A stretch of 64,000 bases of DNA from Kudoa neothunni (Eukaryota > Cnidaria), in the NCBI GenBank assembly GCA_964304625.1, contig OZ199838.1, positions 4,030,001 to 4,094,000 of the forward strand, read 5' to 3'. A model generated the notes under the pieces. That model was not told the origin of the DNA. It saw only the letters and a program-made list of their open reading frames with translations, and did no database searches. Made by a program: the position numbers and the translations under genes. Shown piece by piece: positions 38,280 to 52,143 of this stretch (the first letter of the stretch is position 1; each line of letters begins with the position of its first letter).

Positions 38280-38932
38280 CAATGGTTTTTAATCGGGGCT
38301 CCGCGACAAGAATACATGAAAATTTTTTATTGGCATCTAAATTTAAATAAATGTTGCCGATATGTTTGGCGATGTCGAATATGAACAATTTTGTCAATTT
38401 TAATTAATTATTTTTCTCATAATATGTACCTAAATTTAGAATAAGTTTAATAATAAAGATTTTAAACCTTTCAATGTGTTATAACCACATTGAATGCTGG
38501 TAGCGGTTTTCCAAGAATCTGAGTTCGTTTTTGAATGCAAGAGCGCGAATTTCATCATATTTTGTTATCGTTTCGTCTTTTTTCCTTTAAAAATTTTCTG
38601 CATAGCAAGCATTTTGCGATATCAGGGATCGTGTTTTTCTGTCGCAATTGAAACAACAGAAAGTGAATAAGCCATGCTTGCTTTTATTATGAATAATATC
38701 CAAATATTGTAGCTGCAATACGAAGTCACCAACCAAAAATATCATATTAGTTTTTATTCATTGTGAATACAAAATAAACTTTGAAAATATCTATGTTATT
38801 TTTTTGGTGAGCGCGCGTGCAAATTTTAAAACTTGTATTTTCTTCATTTAGGTTTAATTTTATATGTGCGGATTCGAAATTTTTTTTAATCTCTTTGGGG
38901 TTCCACGGTTACATAAAGGTTGAAAAACACTG
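38280..38932. mobile_element. hAT-type MITE, different family
   Basis: The 653-bp element begins caatggtttttaatcggggc and ends ggttgaaaaacactg, an inverted CAGTGTTTTTCAACC-type pair. It is flanked by gtcgaact (38272-38279) and gtctaact (38933-38940), an 8-bp duplication with one change. It sits just 3' of coactosin and does not share its interior with the copies at 14, 34 and 61 kb. Confidence 0.75.
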
Positions 38933-39120
38933 GTCTAACTATCAGTATGTGTCATTGTATTAGAGGGAGTAGGGCTTAATTTGTAAGTATCTCTTGTTAA
39001 TAAATTTTTATCTCTACATGTGGAAGTTTATGTTAAGATCTTATTGTCTCGGGCAATTTTTGAAACAACGTTTATCCTGGACACTAAGATACTAATTGTT
39101 AGGCTCACAATTAATATTTT

Positions 39121-42100
39121 GGCACTGGCTATTTTCACGGTGACGAATATCTCCTTCATTTTATGCAATATTCTTCGTTTGAATTCACGGATGTATTAAC
39201 ATATTTTTTATCTACATAATATCTCATTTCTATGATAAAAACTTTTTATCAAAATTTACATATTAATGTCACGTTTTCTGCTCTTACTATCATTTCCAAA
39301 CACATTTATTAGGACGGATATGTTTGTTTTATGTAATATTTTAAGTCTAATGAAACGTAAAGTTATTCTTTAATGAAAAAAAGACGAATTGCATTAACTT
39401 TAACTACTGCACATTCGTATAAATTACTTGGACCGATGTATATTTTCGTATCTTAGACAAAGGGTCCTTCTGTAAATACTTCCAAAAAGTTTGTAGAATG
39501 ATGATATAGATTCTCATATGCAATAGATATACTAAATAATATGATATAATTCGAGTTAGAAAAATGTATCATTCTTATTATCATTGTCAATATGTTTATG
39601 TAAACAAATTCCATGTCGCATAAAAAGATTGGAAATAAGTTGATGATGGCGTAACTATAGATGCACTTGGGTAACAGATAATAACTAATGTAATTGTTAG
39701 CGTATATTATTATTTATGTATTGTTCCTTCTTTTGCGGGGTTTTCTTTTTGGAAGGCCAATCGCAGTTATTCTACTACCCTTTGGGTTACCTATCGATTT
39801 TATCTTTGATGGAATTATTAGATCTAAATGTAATTGTTATTTATTTTGAAAAACTAGCTTATTTTTATAATGACAACAATAATTTCTCTGAGGTGTCATT
39901 TAATTAGGATTTTTGTTAATCTCTATGACTTATCACTTCTTTACAAATATGCTAATCAATGAAATCTAGAAAATAATTTACGATTATTTCGCTCTCGTAG
40001 TCTTCCGGATTCATCTAAAAACACCACGGTAAATGTGTTTAATTTTAATCAAATATTTACTCGATATTTTATTTTCGGAATTAATGCAAAAGGATGAGTC
40101 AAATAAATTTTCTTTGTTGAAATTACATCTCACTATAAAATATATATTATAGGATCAGAAAATTATTTTCTCCGTTTATAACGTCAACCAGTTTTGTTTT
40201 TTCATGATTCTTAATAATGTCTTCTAAAATTCTAAAAGCATCTAAGCACATTTCGTAGAAATCCCCGCAGAACTCAGCTGATGTTGCAGCTAATTTATTG
40301 GAGTATGCTGACGATAACTTCAATCTTTGTAAGTAAGTTTTAATCGAATCGCTAGGTTTGACCCTTACGATATCATGTTCCGAAGCATGAACATCATTTT
40401 CAATGACGAATGCATTAATGAAATTAGAAGCATGCTGTCGCGACCACCGATAGTCACACAAACTTTCATCGAACAAATCAACAAAATCTGATGTCCTTTT
40501 ATGAAAAATATGCGCACACGGCAGATTGAATGACAGACGTTGTTGGCAGTTACATGAGCTCACATCTGACTCAAATGAATTATCCGTGTCTTTAATATTA
40601 AGTAATTCTTTTAAAACAATTTTCGAGACAAATGGCGTTAAATAGTTTAAATATTTTGTGTAAATATTATTATTTATTTTTGTATCAAAATTTTTCAATA
40701 GATCAGTGACGATTTTATTTTTTCACTCGATTCTAATTGATTTTATGTAAATAAAAAAACTCACTAAAAATTTTACAATAGTTTAAAACCTTTTGATAAC
40801 CCTTTTTAATTGGCAATTTGGGGCTTCTAACCGGTTATTACTTGCATTATCATAGAAATTTTTTGCCGAATTCAAACCAACAACCCATTCTTTAATAGTA
40901 GGTTCCCAGTTCTTTTCAAAATATTTCTTTTGATCAGTAATACCAAGTTCAAATAACTTTTTTTCCAATCATTAAAATGTATTTTACACATCGCATATGT
41001 CATTTTACTGGTAACTTCCAATAAAAATATCCTTTTTCTAGAAGTAATTTTATATTTATCGACTTATATTTATTTCCCTTTGAAATGCTTGAAGAACGTG
41101 GATGGGATCGGCACATTAGAAGCGACGCTGGTGGAAAAGATGAAAAGATTCCCTTAGAAATTTTCTTAAATTTTGGTCTTTATCACTGACAATCGTTGAA
41201 ATTTTTGCGCTAACCAAAGGGCTGCATCAGATAATTCCTCCAATATCCATTTAATAGATTCCTCGGTTTCTTCATACAGAACGCAAGAACTTGTTATATG
41301 TGTTTGTTCAAATGAGTCTTCTGACGCAGTTAAAGAAAGTAGAGCCCTAAAAAGAAAGGAAATTCTTAATTAAAAATTATTTGTTACGTTGAATCCATAA
41401 GTTTTTAAGTTTCATCCATAAACATGAGTTCTGGAAAATATTCAAACGCCCTTTTCATTTCATTTGCCATGAAGAATATTCCGCGGACTATATTATGACT
41501 TGAGAATATTTTGAAGTTACAATGGTAATATTCTTTCAGCAACTTTACGACTGAGTCCATGTCTTTTATTTTTTTCTGGCGAGAGTTTCTTATCATTGTG
41601 CAAGGATTTTAGCGACACATTCATTCCTGTTTTTTGATTTAATTTATTCGGAATGAACTTTTTATTCGCCCCGAGAAATATCAATTATGATACAAATGGA
41701 TCCGAGAGATTTATTTTTCTTTGGCTGAGGTGATTTTCATAAATTTTACCATCGCAAGTATGGTTATATTCAATATTTAGTGACCTTATTTCTAGAAATT
41801 GACCATCGAGACTAGCAATAAGACTAATGTTAAACGGGAAATCTTTTTAGCGAGACTTTATTTCTCTCTCCCAAACTTTTAGTTTTGTAATTCAAATCAA
41901 AGTAACATATATATCTTATTTCATAATTTATGAGATTAGGATTGGAATTTTTGTAAATTCTTTTAGCATTTTCGATTATTCCGGGATCTCGAATTTTTAG
42001 GTTGCAGAATGTTTCCTTTTCAAATTCCAAAATTTTGCTTTTCAACTCCTCGTAAGATTCAAGCCTCATCCCACCAATAAATTCTGGTGTATTGTTATCC

Positions 42101-42755
42101 TCATTGTTTCCAAATGGCACGACGACTTAAGGTTGTCATGATCCGTATTATTTCGCTGTTGCGGTGACATAAATTTAATGTAATCCCGTTTGTGTAGATA
42201 TTTTGAAATAAATTTTAAATCTTTTATTAACATTTTTTGAGCGAAATTAAGAAATTGATAAAAACAGTTATACCATTTGATATTTAGTTTTCCTCCTAAT
42301 AATTAAAATTAATGAGTGAATACAATTATATATTATTGAATTATACATTAACATCTTATTAAAAATGATGATCTAAATGTCTTATACGATCTTACATCTA
42401 ATTCTCACTAATTCATTCGAATTTTCACACAGGAAATACGAGGGAGCCGAGAATTTACGCTTATGATGTGAGTTTCCAACATGCAATAGCACAGCTTTTT
42501 CATCAAAGAATAACGTACCGCTTTATTAAACTTAAAATATTACGTAAATAAAATATATCTGTCCTGATAAATGTGCTTGGAAATGATAATAAGAGCAGAA
42601 AACGTGATATTTATACGTAAATTTTGATAAAAAACTTTTAGCATAAAAATGAGATATTATATAGATACAAAATATTTTAATGCATCTGTGAATTCAAAAA
42701 AAGAATATTGTAAAAAATGAAGGAGATATTCGTTACCGTGAAAATAGTCAGTGCC
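39121..42755 (-). mobile_element. Mutator-like element with ~290-bp TIRs and 9-bp TSD
   Basis: The 3635-bp element has long inverted ends: 39121 to about 39412 matches the reverse complement of about 42475-42755 over roughly 290 bp with scattered changes. It starts GGCACTG(G/A)CTATTTTCACGG. taatatttt flanks both sides exactly (39112-39120 and 42756-42764), a perfect 9-bp target duplication. Minus-strand relics of a MULE transposase fill the middle. Confidence 0.88.
40147..42120 (-). pseudogene. MULE transposase relic in the long-TIR element
   Basis: Pieces in order on the minus strand: an N-terminal segment at 42120-41830, then 41596-41405 ending FEYFPELMFMDET, which matches the D-containing start of the MULE core, then 40968-40783, then 40698-40147 with the SWIM-type finger CNCQQRLSFNLPCAHIF. 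Many stops and shifts separate them, so it is more decayed than the 29-kb copy. It belongs to a different MULE family from that copy: the ends share only GGCA. Confidence 0.75.
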
Positions 42756-43191
42756 TAATATTTTATCACAGTGACTCATAAATTAAATTAATTAGTAATT
42801 TCAAATATAATTTAAGAGATACCAAATTTTTTTATTTCAAATTTCGCATTATTCTGATAAAATAATACTATAAGAGAGATGGTTTGTGTTACCAGGTATA
42901 ACTTTAAACATTTTTTTAGTTCGAATAAATGAATCTAATTAAAATCTAACCATTTGATCTATCTATTATCCATAATGGTTATAATTTATCGAACCTCTTG
43001 AATGGGTAAGTGTTAATAAAATTTCTTCAAATTAAATTGCTTGAATAATTTTCTTAAATAGATGCTCTGCATATTTTTTAGGTTCAGCTCATAAATATAC
43101 AAAGGTGGGATAAGAGTAATTGTTTTTAGCTGATCAAAAGAAAATTACTTAAAGCTCGGCTGAACTATCCTCTAATACGGCAAATATAGAT
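42756..43191. other. Intergenic, upstream of the 2096-aa gene
   Basis: AT-rich sequence that probably carries the promoter of the following gene. No other feature was seen. Confidence 0.4.
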
Positions 43192-46100
43192 ATGGATATT
43201 TTTGAGACGTATATCTCAAAAATTGATGCAGCATTAGAATCACTCAATCAAAATGGCTACAATCTTCTTTTGTCACATGTTGGCGATATAATCAAACAAC
43301 TGATGAAGTTGATACAAAATAAAAAACCTTACTATCACTTGAAAAAGAAAAGATACATAAATAGCGAACCAACAGAGTCCATTCAAATATTGAACGGCAA
43401 ACTACTAGATATACTTGGGGATGGCTCGCTCAACCTTGTATCTTCTGTGAATGAGATGCTGATTGAAAGTGTAATCCGTGCGTTAATTTTGTCTATTCCA
43501 TTTTGTGAAATCAGTTTTATTGAAACTATTACTTTCACTCTTGTGGATTCGGTTAGTTTGTTCCCGGTTGATGGCCGTCGAATTGCAGTAAAAGTGCTTG
43601 CCGATTATTTCATACCGATGAATTCGATAATCAAAGGCGAAGACGTAAGTTGGAGTTGTTATTTGATTTAGAAATTAACTAAATCAACTCATTATTTTAA
43701 CTATTAGTTTAAATAATTATTGTTAGGCGTATCTATCCCAACGTCTTATGATTTTCTGTGTTTTTAGGACGAAGATTTTCAATTTTTCTGCGAAATGGTA
43801 ATGCATTCTACTGTTGGGAAATTGGGAACCAATCTAAACGAGTATCTTCCTTTAATCGAAAGTATTGTGTATTGGTCACAGCGTGATATGTTACAATTGC
43901 TACTGAACACCGCGTTGTTGAGCAACTCCATAGAACAGGAAGTCTGCGTAAAAGCAATAATCCATTATCTAAGTCCAATAGATATAGGAGAAAAATTTGT
44001 GCAACAGGTACTCTTCTTAATTCAAATAATATCGACCTATCAACATTCCATTTTAAATTTAGAAATCTAAATGCAACAATTTATTTTGCAAAAATAAAAT
44101 GAGCACTATGGCGATATTGGTAATGGATCAGACCACTTCGGTAATGATGGGGATGACATCCCCTCCATTGATTGTGTGTGATGTGTGTTCGGAGCAAATT
44201 AAAAGCAATTTCAAACACGGAATCTATGTACCTCACACTAAACCAATTCCAATCAAAACTCTGGTATACAATACCGATTTGGTTGATGATGAAAGCTACG
44301 TTATTTCATGCCAGATTGAGCAATGCTCACGTACCGCCGAATATTTAAGTATTGCTTTCTACAGATCCAAGTCTACCGAACTTGAGGTGGTATTTGATAG
44401 TATGGCCAAATATCTATGCCATACCTGCCACCAACAATATCCCCACACACAATGTCAATATTTGTTTTCGTTTACTCACATATCCAAATTGACAAAAATG
44501 ACTGACCAACTTGTGTTTGAAATGTTTGTGGATTTGTTTTTAAAAGTGTTGGATCAGTTTGAAGGCATCACATTGGCATACGAGTACAAACAAACCCTCT
44601 CCCAATCTCTACGAAACAACGCTGCTACACACAGCACAAATGAATCTACTGATTTCAATCAGCAACTAAACAGTTCAACATATTCAGTTTTCTTCATGTT
44701 GTCGAAAATTCTTGGATTTATTGTGTTCTACAAAGAAATTACTTTTGTGGATGAGATAGTGAATCGTTTCTCGGTTAGTCAATGGCGCCCTAGGGAGGCT
44801 TTAATTAAAAATAAATTGTTTCACGAGAAAATAACAGAAATGATTATGAAAAGTTTATCTTTTATGCATCGAAATAAACAAAACGGTTTGTTAAAGATAT
44901 CAGATCCTCAGCTGTTTGATACTTTTAAAGAGTGGTTAAATATTATGCACGACATCAACCTAACCTCCTACACCTCTAGTCTGTATGTACAACTACGGAT
45001 TCCTCATAATGAAGATCCTCTTTTGAATGACGCCTACACTACCATCCAGAATTCATTCAAAATTCTAGAATCAATTATTCAAATTAAAATTATCTCCCTA
45101 GAAACGATTTATGATGTATTTTTCCAGCATTTGGATGTGGTTACAGAGATGTTCCATGTGGAGAGCAGATTTAGCAAATTTAAACTCAATCAAAAACAAC
45201 TGGTCAGCCTAAAAGCTAATATCAAGGCGTTATACAGCATTATTACCCAGAAGGAAAATGGTCACGGTTCTCCCAATATAATTAACTATATCTATCAAAT
45301 ATTATCTAAAAGTGATGATGACACTATAGCAAAAATAATGTGGAAATTAAGATTGTTATCGTACTGCAAAGTAACTCTCCCTTTGCAGGCTGTGCTGGAT
45401 ACTATTCACTATTTTCTACAAAATCATAGCCTCATCTATTCTCAATACAAGGATAGACTACAATATTTTGTTTATGAAACCTATTCGGATTCTAATATTT
45501 GTTTCAAATGTAATAAATCCAGCTTTTTTCTAGAGGTTGGTTTTATCAAAGAGAACTGTTGCTTCAGATTTAATGCAATCTCAAAAACCCCCAAATACAA
45601 CAACCAAATAGAACAAGCTTTTTATTCGTTTATTTGTTTGGATCTCATTTTATCAACGTTGATCCCATTCGAAAATAAAGTTTGTATAATGAGAGTGTAT
45701 TCCGAACATGGACGCAATTCGCTGTTTAAAGTGGTGATCGATTTGATTAGACTTTTCTCAAGAGATGGAAACTATCCTCAAAATAAAGATATGTGTAGGA
45801 TTTTTGCTGGCACATTGTACTTTCTGGTGGTCAGTATTTCGCATAAGGAAGGACAGAATTTGGCGATCCCTGAAAAAGAGGAAAACGTCAATTACATGCC
45901 GATACAATTTCCACCTAACAGTAATTTTTAGTTATAATAAATTTAAATATATATCCTAATTAAAATACATATTTGAAGTTAATTTATTTGTATTTTCACG
46001 AGTATTTAGATAAAACAAAATTTGAGGAAATGTGCGAAAGTATGTGCGACCCGAACTCGACTCTCCCCTATATCGTAAGAGTTGGCGCTATTGTAGGTCA

Positions 46101-49100
46101 TATGTTGTATGTATTGTGTTTGGAAGATGAGCACCACGATGTGTACACAGCTGCTTCATTATGTACGATAATTAAATTTGTGTTTTTTGATGAGAAATAC
46201 TTCGGTTGGTGTGTGGAAGAATCCAACAACCAAACAGCGCGTGGCACGTTCACCAAGGATATACTGCCAAGTTTGTGGACATCTCAAAAGTATGACGATC
46301 TCGCTACATCATCCGAATCTGCAAAAATATTTCTCACCATATGCCGAACAGATAAAGGTTTCGAGTATTTAGTTGAAGAGATTATTTCTTATACTGAAAA
46401 TGTCCTCACTAAATTTGCATCTGCAGCAGCATCAGACGTCTCTAATATCCACTCAGATACATCAAATCTTGAGATGGTAGAACAGCTGTCAGTCTGTTTA
46501 TATTGTTTGACATTGGAAGGAGTATGGATAAAAAAGTATAGCAATGGAGTGATTTTTGTGTTGTTCTGTGTGTCGTTATTGATACTTCTTCAAAATCATG
46601 TCCATCCCAATGTGGCGTGCCTTTCGACAGAATTCATGAGAAATATCCCCGATAACAGCCAGAAAATCATCATGGAATGTATTAATATGCAGTATAATTT
46701 TGTGGCTGAAGATCGACTTTTTCTAATACTTATATCGATGACCCTTATGAGAACTTGTAATGTGTATGTTGTCAGGAAAAATCTGCTATTATGGTGGAAT
46801 CTTTCGTTCTCAAGCGAAATAGAGGATAATTCGCACGCATCAGGGTTTAAAACATCATCCAATCCTAATGGAATATCGTTGTCCAGTATCAGAGTTTTCA
46901 AGGAAATTTATGGAAGTTGTATGGTTTCCAATTTTATGTTTCCAAAAACTTTCGAAAATTTTGAGAGCCAAACGGAGAAAAATACTAAAATACATTCACT
47001 TTTTTTGGTGCTTCTCTCCTACAGTATACAAACATTGGCTCAAATAGATGATGTCAGTTATAAGGAGGACATACTCACTTTCAATGATATGTTCACCAAA
47101 CTTCTTTTAACAATGGATATCAAATACAAAACAGCCCTATTAGGTGTACCATTCGGCAAGGCGAAACATGTCTATCTTCATTTTATGTGGTATCTACTAG
47201 ATAAAAACTACAAAGTGGGCCAATACTTTGTACCAAGCGTCATTGAAGTTCTTAAAAACAATGTTGAAGATCCAGGGTTGAATCCTTTACCATCGAAAAA
47301 GTTGCTGCTCGAAGAAAGAGTGGTTGAAAATATAAAAGATTTAGCCGAATCCACGGACTCTCTAAACAATGGTATAGTGAGTTTGCTGGCCGAGGAGCGA
47401 CATATGTTTCTAAAGATGTTAAATCTTCTACTGTACAAATACGACCTAGCAACATATAGAAACAATCTCAAACTAATCATGGATCACATCCATAGCGTTC
47501 TAGATGGCCATATCCATATTTGCTTAAACAAGAAAAAGTCTCTATTAGCTGCTGCACAAAACGATTCCCTCAATGAAATTATTACAGCCTTTGAATTACA
47601 CAATTTTGACGAATTGAAACAATGCGCTTCCTGTGGGGTTCCACTATTCAAAGTGGACAATCGAACCATATGTTTATCGCTGATAACACTGACAGAGTTT
47701 CATCTTCACAATTTCAAAATAGCATCATCTTTACTGTACAGAACTATAAATTTGATTTATAAATTCTCCTACTACGACAACTTGTATGGTAAGTTTAAAG
47801 CAGCACCAGTGCGTGTAAATTCAGACGAAGCGGCTCCTCCAATTCCTTTGTCTATCACATCGGTCGCCACCAAATGCTTCCACCAGCTAATTTTCAAGCT
47901 TGAACAGCTCAATTTTCTGGCCGAATTCTTCAAAATAGAGTTTGTTGAACCATATCCATTTTTCTACACACTTGTATTTGCAATTGTGGTGTGTGATTCG
48001 TTTGATGCTGTTTTGAAGTTTCTTTCAAACGCCTGTCAAAAATTCATCAGCGAAAAAGAAGAATTTTTTCAACATTCTGATATTATTTTGACCAATTTTA
48101 CCATTATTCTCCATTGCTCGAGAGATATTCTACTCACCCATGATACACATGCTATCAACTACAACGTTATGAAAATTCGCGATTTTCTCACTGATATCAA
48201 CTTGGATATCGTGTATGGATTGAAGTCGACTGTTTTCAAAAGTGACAAAATGAGCATCACTGCGGATCTTATGGTAGACACTTGTACATCATTCGATTCA
48301 ATGATCAAGTTGATATCATCTGCCAGCGACGGCTCAAAAGTACCACCTGAACTCTCCGCCGAAATGGTGCTAGAATTGATAAAATTCAACTCAACCACTT
48401 GTTTCTATTATGAAAATCTTGTTGGTTTTATAGAAAAACTTTTCAAATCACAAAACGTTCCCGTACTTACCATGGTCAAAATTGCTGTTCAATGGTATTG
48501 TACAAGCGCTGATTCTAGCGATCAACTCACTATTATAACCCAACTCGTAGATGCTTTATTAGTTTCACTGCGAAATCTAATAGTTAAAAGAAACCAACAC
48601 GACGGTCGCATAAAAAATATAGTTGTTTTTCTTGTTAAGGTTGCTGGAACAAAATTTATATCACAAGAATTTTCCATGGATATCACCAATAAAAATATTG
48701 TTACCTCACTTGAAACAATTCCCTCCGAAGCATTATCTTCCATAGTGACTAAGAAAATAATGTTCATATATGATACTATACATAAACTTTACATCAATCC
48801 AACAACCGGACTTTCCAATAGAAACTCCAGGACAGCTACGTTCCACGCACGTATCGAATACGTTAGGCTTCCATTAGCACAGGTATTACTACTCAATTAG
48901 TCTGCATTAGCTTATCTTACTGCTCATCATTATCTACTGTATTAACATGATGGAAAATCAAGTTGATGAAATGTGTGTTTAGGCGTTGGCAGTTTCATTG
49001 GAGAAATTGTCAAATTTTCAAAAAAATCTGATATTTTCAGAGATGTTTCCGTGGCTTAACAAAAACTCCATACAACAGCATATGCCAGACAATTACGCAT

Positions 49101-49893
49101 CGATGGAGAATATGATTTTTCGTATGAGGGATATTTTTTGGCTACTATTTGGGCGAATTGCCCACAATGTCCATTGGAATGAGAAACTTGGCCCAAATTC
49201 ACTGATGAACGAGCTTAATCTTGGTCTTGTGCTGTGTTGTTTGAATATCATTTTGGATTGTATGTGCAGCAAACGAGTGATCATAACTAGGGCTTATCAT
49301 GGTAGCAATTTCAAGTATCTTGTGACCTACTATGCTATACTTTGTGTGTATGGTGAGATGACTCAAGAATTCAAAGACGATTCCCAAATATTTCGAGTAA
49401 TTATTTGATGGCTACAATATTCTCAAGTCCATTACTATAGGCCCCCAAATCCCAACCCTATGTTTTCACTTGCTCTATGATGTGGACTGAATTTTTGGAT
49501 AAAGTTATTCCTAACACGACTGAATATGCGATTTTTGCCTCGTTGCTTAACTCCAAAGGCAAGTTTATCTCTGCATTTATCCAAGATATTTATATGACAA
49601 GTTGTGAACTGGTTAAAATGGGGTACGTATCACCAACCTGCGTTATCTATCAGTTGGAGCCATTTTTGGTTAAAATTGAACAAGGTTTACAAGAAACCAA
49701 ACATAATACTCTTCAAAGCTCAATTGATGGGTCCATCAACAACAGTGAACCTAGTTACAAATACGACGCCACCGACGGACAGAAGCTAGTCTTATTTACT
49801 CCAGTTGATGTTGAAGATAATAAAAAACTTAAAATAGAATGGTTCGATAGAATATCCAGTGAATTAATAGATATAGAAAAACAAATTTTATAG
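43192..49893 (+). CDS. Large helical protein of 2096 aa, family not recognised
   Basis: Six exons, 43192-43644, 43768-44007, 44063-45920, 46010-48882, 48983-49396 and 49441-49893, join in phase at every GT-AG boundary to 2096 residues. The sequence is almost wholly alpha-helical in character, Leu/Ile-rich with amphipathic repeats, like a HEAT/ARM scaffold. Cysteine pairs recur: KSKCNN and VCDVCSEQI (exon 3 start), YLCHTCHQQY, ICFKCNKSSFF and QCASCGVPLF. There is no signal peptide, kinase, RING or helicase motif. The C-terminus is acidic to mixed and ends near KLVLFTPVDVEDNKKLKIEW. I compared it from memory with UBR4, INTS1, FANCI, FANCD2, NUP188/205 and DOP1 and found no convincing match. Introns are 55-123 nt. 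The gene is intact, so it is under constraint. It is probably a very diverged member of a known scaffold family. Confidence 0.85.
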
Positions 49894-50301
49894 TTACCTT
49901 TTTTTGATACGTTTTATTAGGTATTTTCACTAGACTTCTATAAATTGGGATATTCATTTATATTTGTTGTGAAAATCAAGATTGTCAAAGTGAAAATATG
50001 TTGAAATATAATTTATATTATACGATTTCTAATCCCCAATGATTCAAAAATTTTATGATAAGTGAATTATTAAATTATTTTGGCAACTTTCATCCTTATC
50101 ACCTTAATTAACAAAATAATGGCATTATAATATTTTCTCATTTTTAGAAACCAACAAAATTATTTTACAGCTTAAAAACATCAAACTATTTTGTATCATT
50201 CTACATTTATTATTTAAAATATTTTTGAAAAACAAAAAATAAGCTTGAATCTAATATTTTTTCTATTCAAGTGACTCAAAAATGAAAAGAAATGTATTTA
50301 A
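49894..50301. other. Intergenic, 3' of the 2096-aa gene
   Basis: AT-rich sequence ending at the TTAA that bounds the transposon nest. No other feature was seen. Confidence 0.4.
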
Positions 50302-50547
50302 CCCTCTAATGGTGGGGTTCTCAACCTGGGGGTAAAATTTAAATGACAGGGGTAAATTAAATACAGTAGGCAATTGATTTTTCGTACTTTTAAACTTCTT
50401 GTTTCTCAATTACTCTGAAACTTTCTGCAAAAGTAAAGATTCAACGTTAAAATATCATATTAAAATTCAATTTAAATAGTTTAAAAATAAATAAAAAATT
50501 ATGAAAATACGAAAAATCCATCAATGCGGATTTTTCGTAGTTTTTAG

Positions 50548-52071
50548 ATGGCGACAAGAAATAATAAATGCAGAACTATTAAAGAAAAATTTGAAATAAT
50601 CGAATTTTTTGAAAACTTTTCTAAGAAGGGAGCGAAAGCCGCAACTGTTCGACATCTAAACTTCCTACAATTTCAACATTGGATGGCATTCTTAATAAGA
50701 AGGAAGAAATTGTGACAGCTTATAAAAGTGGATTAGCTACATCAAAAAAGAAAAATTTGAAGCATGGTATCAACCAAGAGCTTGATTCTGAAATTTTTGA
50801 AAGGATTAATTTAATGCGTTCGAGAAAAATAGAGTTAACTTCCATGGATATTATTAATAAAAAGAGAGAATTAGGCTCAAATGATTCCTGTGTGGATTCA
50901 TCAACACATGGATGATTTAAAGGTTTTAAATCAAGATTCAATCTAAAAAGACAAAACTTTCATGGTGATTTTTGCCTCGTTGACAGCGAAACAGTTGAAA
51001 AATAGATTCCGTTGTTATTAGATATAATAAAGGACTACTCACCCGACTGTATTTTTAATACCGACGAAACTGGGTTGTACTATCAGTAACAGCGAGGTAG
51101 AATGTTTATTTATATATTATATCATAGTTTTAGGTAAAAGCTATGTCACAACAAAGGAGAATGCTTATAACCGAATCAAAAAGAGTAAAAATAGAATAAC
51201 TATCCTTTTTGGTGTTTCTATGTCTGGTGAGAAACTCGATCCTCTGATTATTGGGCATTATGTTAAGCCGAGATGCTTCAAAAATTTACAAAATCTTCCT
51301 CTAAAGTATGCATGTAGCAAAAAAGCATGGATGACTGGTGATATATTTATAAAATATATAACTGGCTTGAATAAGTTTTTTGAAAAAAAAATCGAAGAAA
51401 GTTGTTTTATTTCTCGACAATGCGACTTCGCATTTTCACATGGATTTAAATCCTATAAAAATGGTCTTTCTTCCGCAAAACACGACAAGTGTTTTGAAGC
51501 CTTTAGACCAGGGTATTATCCATTCGTTCAAAGTGGCATACAAAAGAGCAATGATAGAAAAATTTATTGCATTAACAGAAGCTAGTTCTCTCCCAACTCC
51601 CCCTATCTTCTGGAAGCTATGTTTCTAACTAAAGAAGCGTGGCAGTTTGTAAGCAGTAAGACCATAGAAAATTGTTTTAAAAAAGTTGGGTTTTCATCCG
51701 CTGACGATAACGACGCCAATAATGAAATTACTCTCCATGAAATGACAGAAATTGATGTGGAGATCGACGAAATAATTCTGGAAGAGAACAGTAATTTTCA
51801 AATGGATGTTGATGATTTAGATAACGTACAGCAAAACATAGAAAAGATAGAAGAACAACATGATGACGATATATACCAAGATTTACCAGTCGAAAATATT
51901 TCTTCAAAGGAAATTATCGAATCAATTCAAAAACTTAAATGTTTCTTTAAGCGTGACGCAGTTGATGAGTATTGTTTGGTCTTAAAACTGGAAAGTACAC
52001 TGTCAAAGTTATTATTCAAAAAATTTAACCAAACTAAGATAATTGATTTTTCCCAAAAAAGCGATTCTTAA
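50548..52071 (+). pseudogene. Tigger/pogo transposase relic (CENP-B HTH plus DDE_1)
   Basis: It starts MATRNNKCRTIKEKFEIIEF at 50548 (the CENP-B-type helix-turn-helix) and shifts frame near 50670 before GILNKKEEIVTAYKSGLATS. The DDE core follows: ITILFGVSMSGEKLDPLIIG, then VVLFLDNATSHFH and MVFLPQNTTSVLKPLDQGII, then TIENCFKKVGFSSADD. The catalytic Asp of LDNA and the Asp of LDQG are present. At least three frame changes lie between the blocks, one in an A-run near 51389. Confidence 0.82.
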
Positions 52072-52143
52072 GGTCGTTTATCCGTTATTTTCGGTTCCCA
52101 ATAGTTGTTTTTCATTATTTTTTATTAAAATTGATAATAATTC

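Noticed and set aside
39716-39907. 63-codon plus-strand ORF
   Set aside because: It lies inside the Mutator-like element, antisense to its transposase strand, without any motif.
43192-49893. Assignment of the 2096-aa protein to UBR4, INTS1 or FANCI
   Set aside because: Length fits INTS1, and VCDVCSEQ recalls the zinc finger of UBR4-type proteins, but the defining blocks (UBR box, the family C-terminal cysteine domain, INTS1 core motifs) could not be found. Naming it would be a guess.
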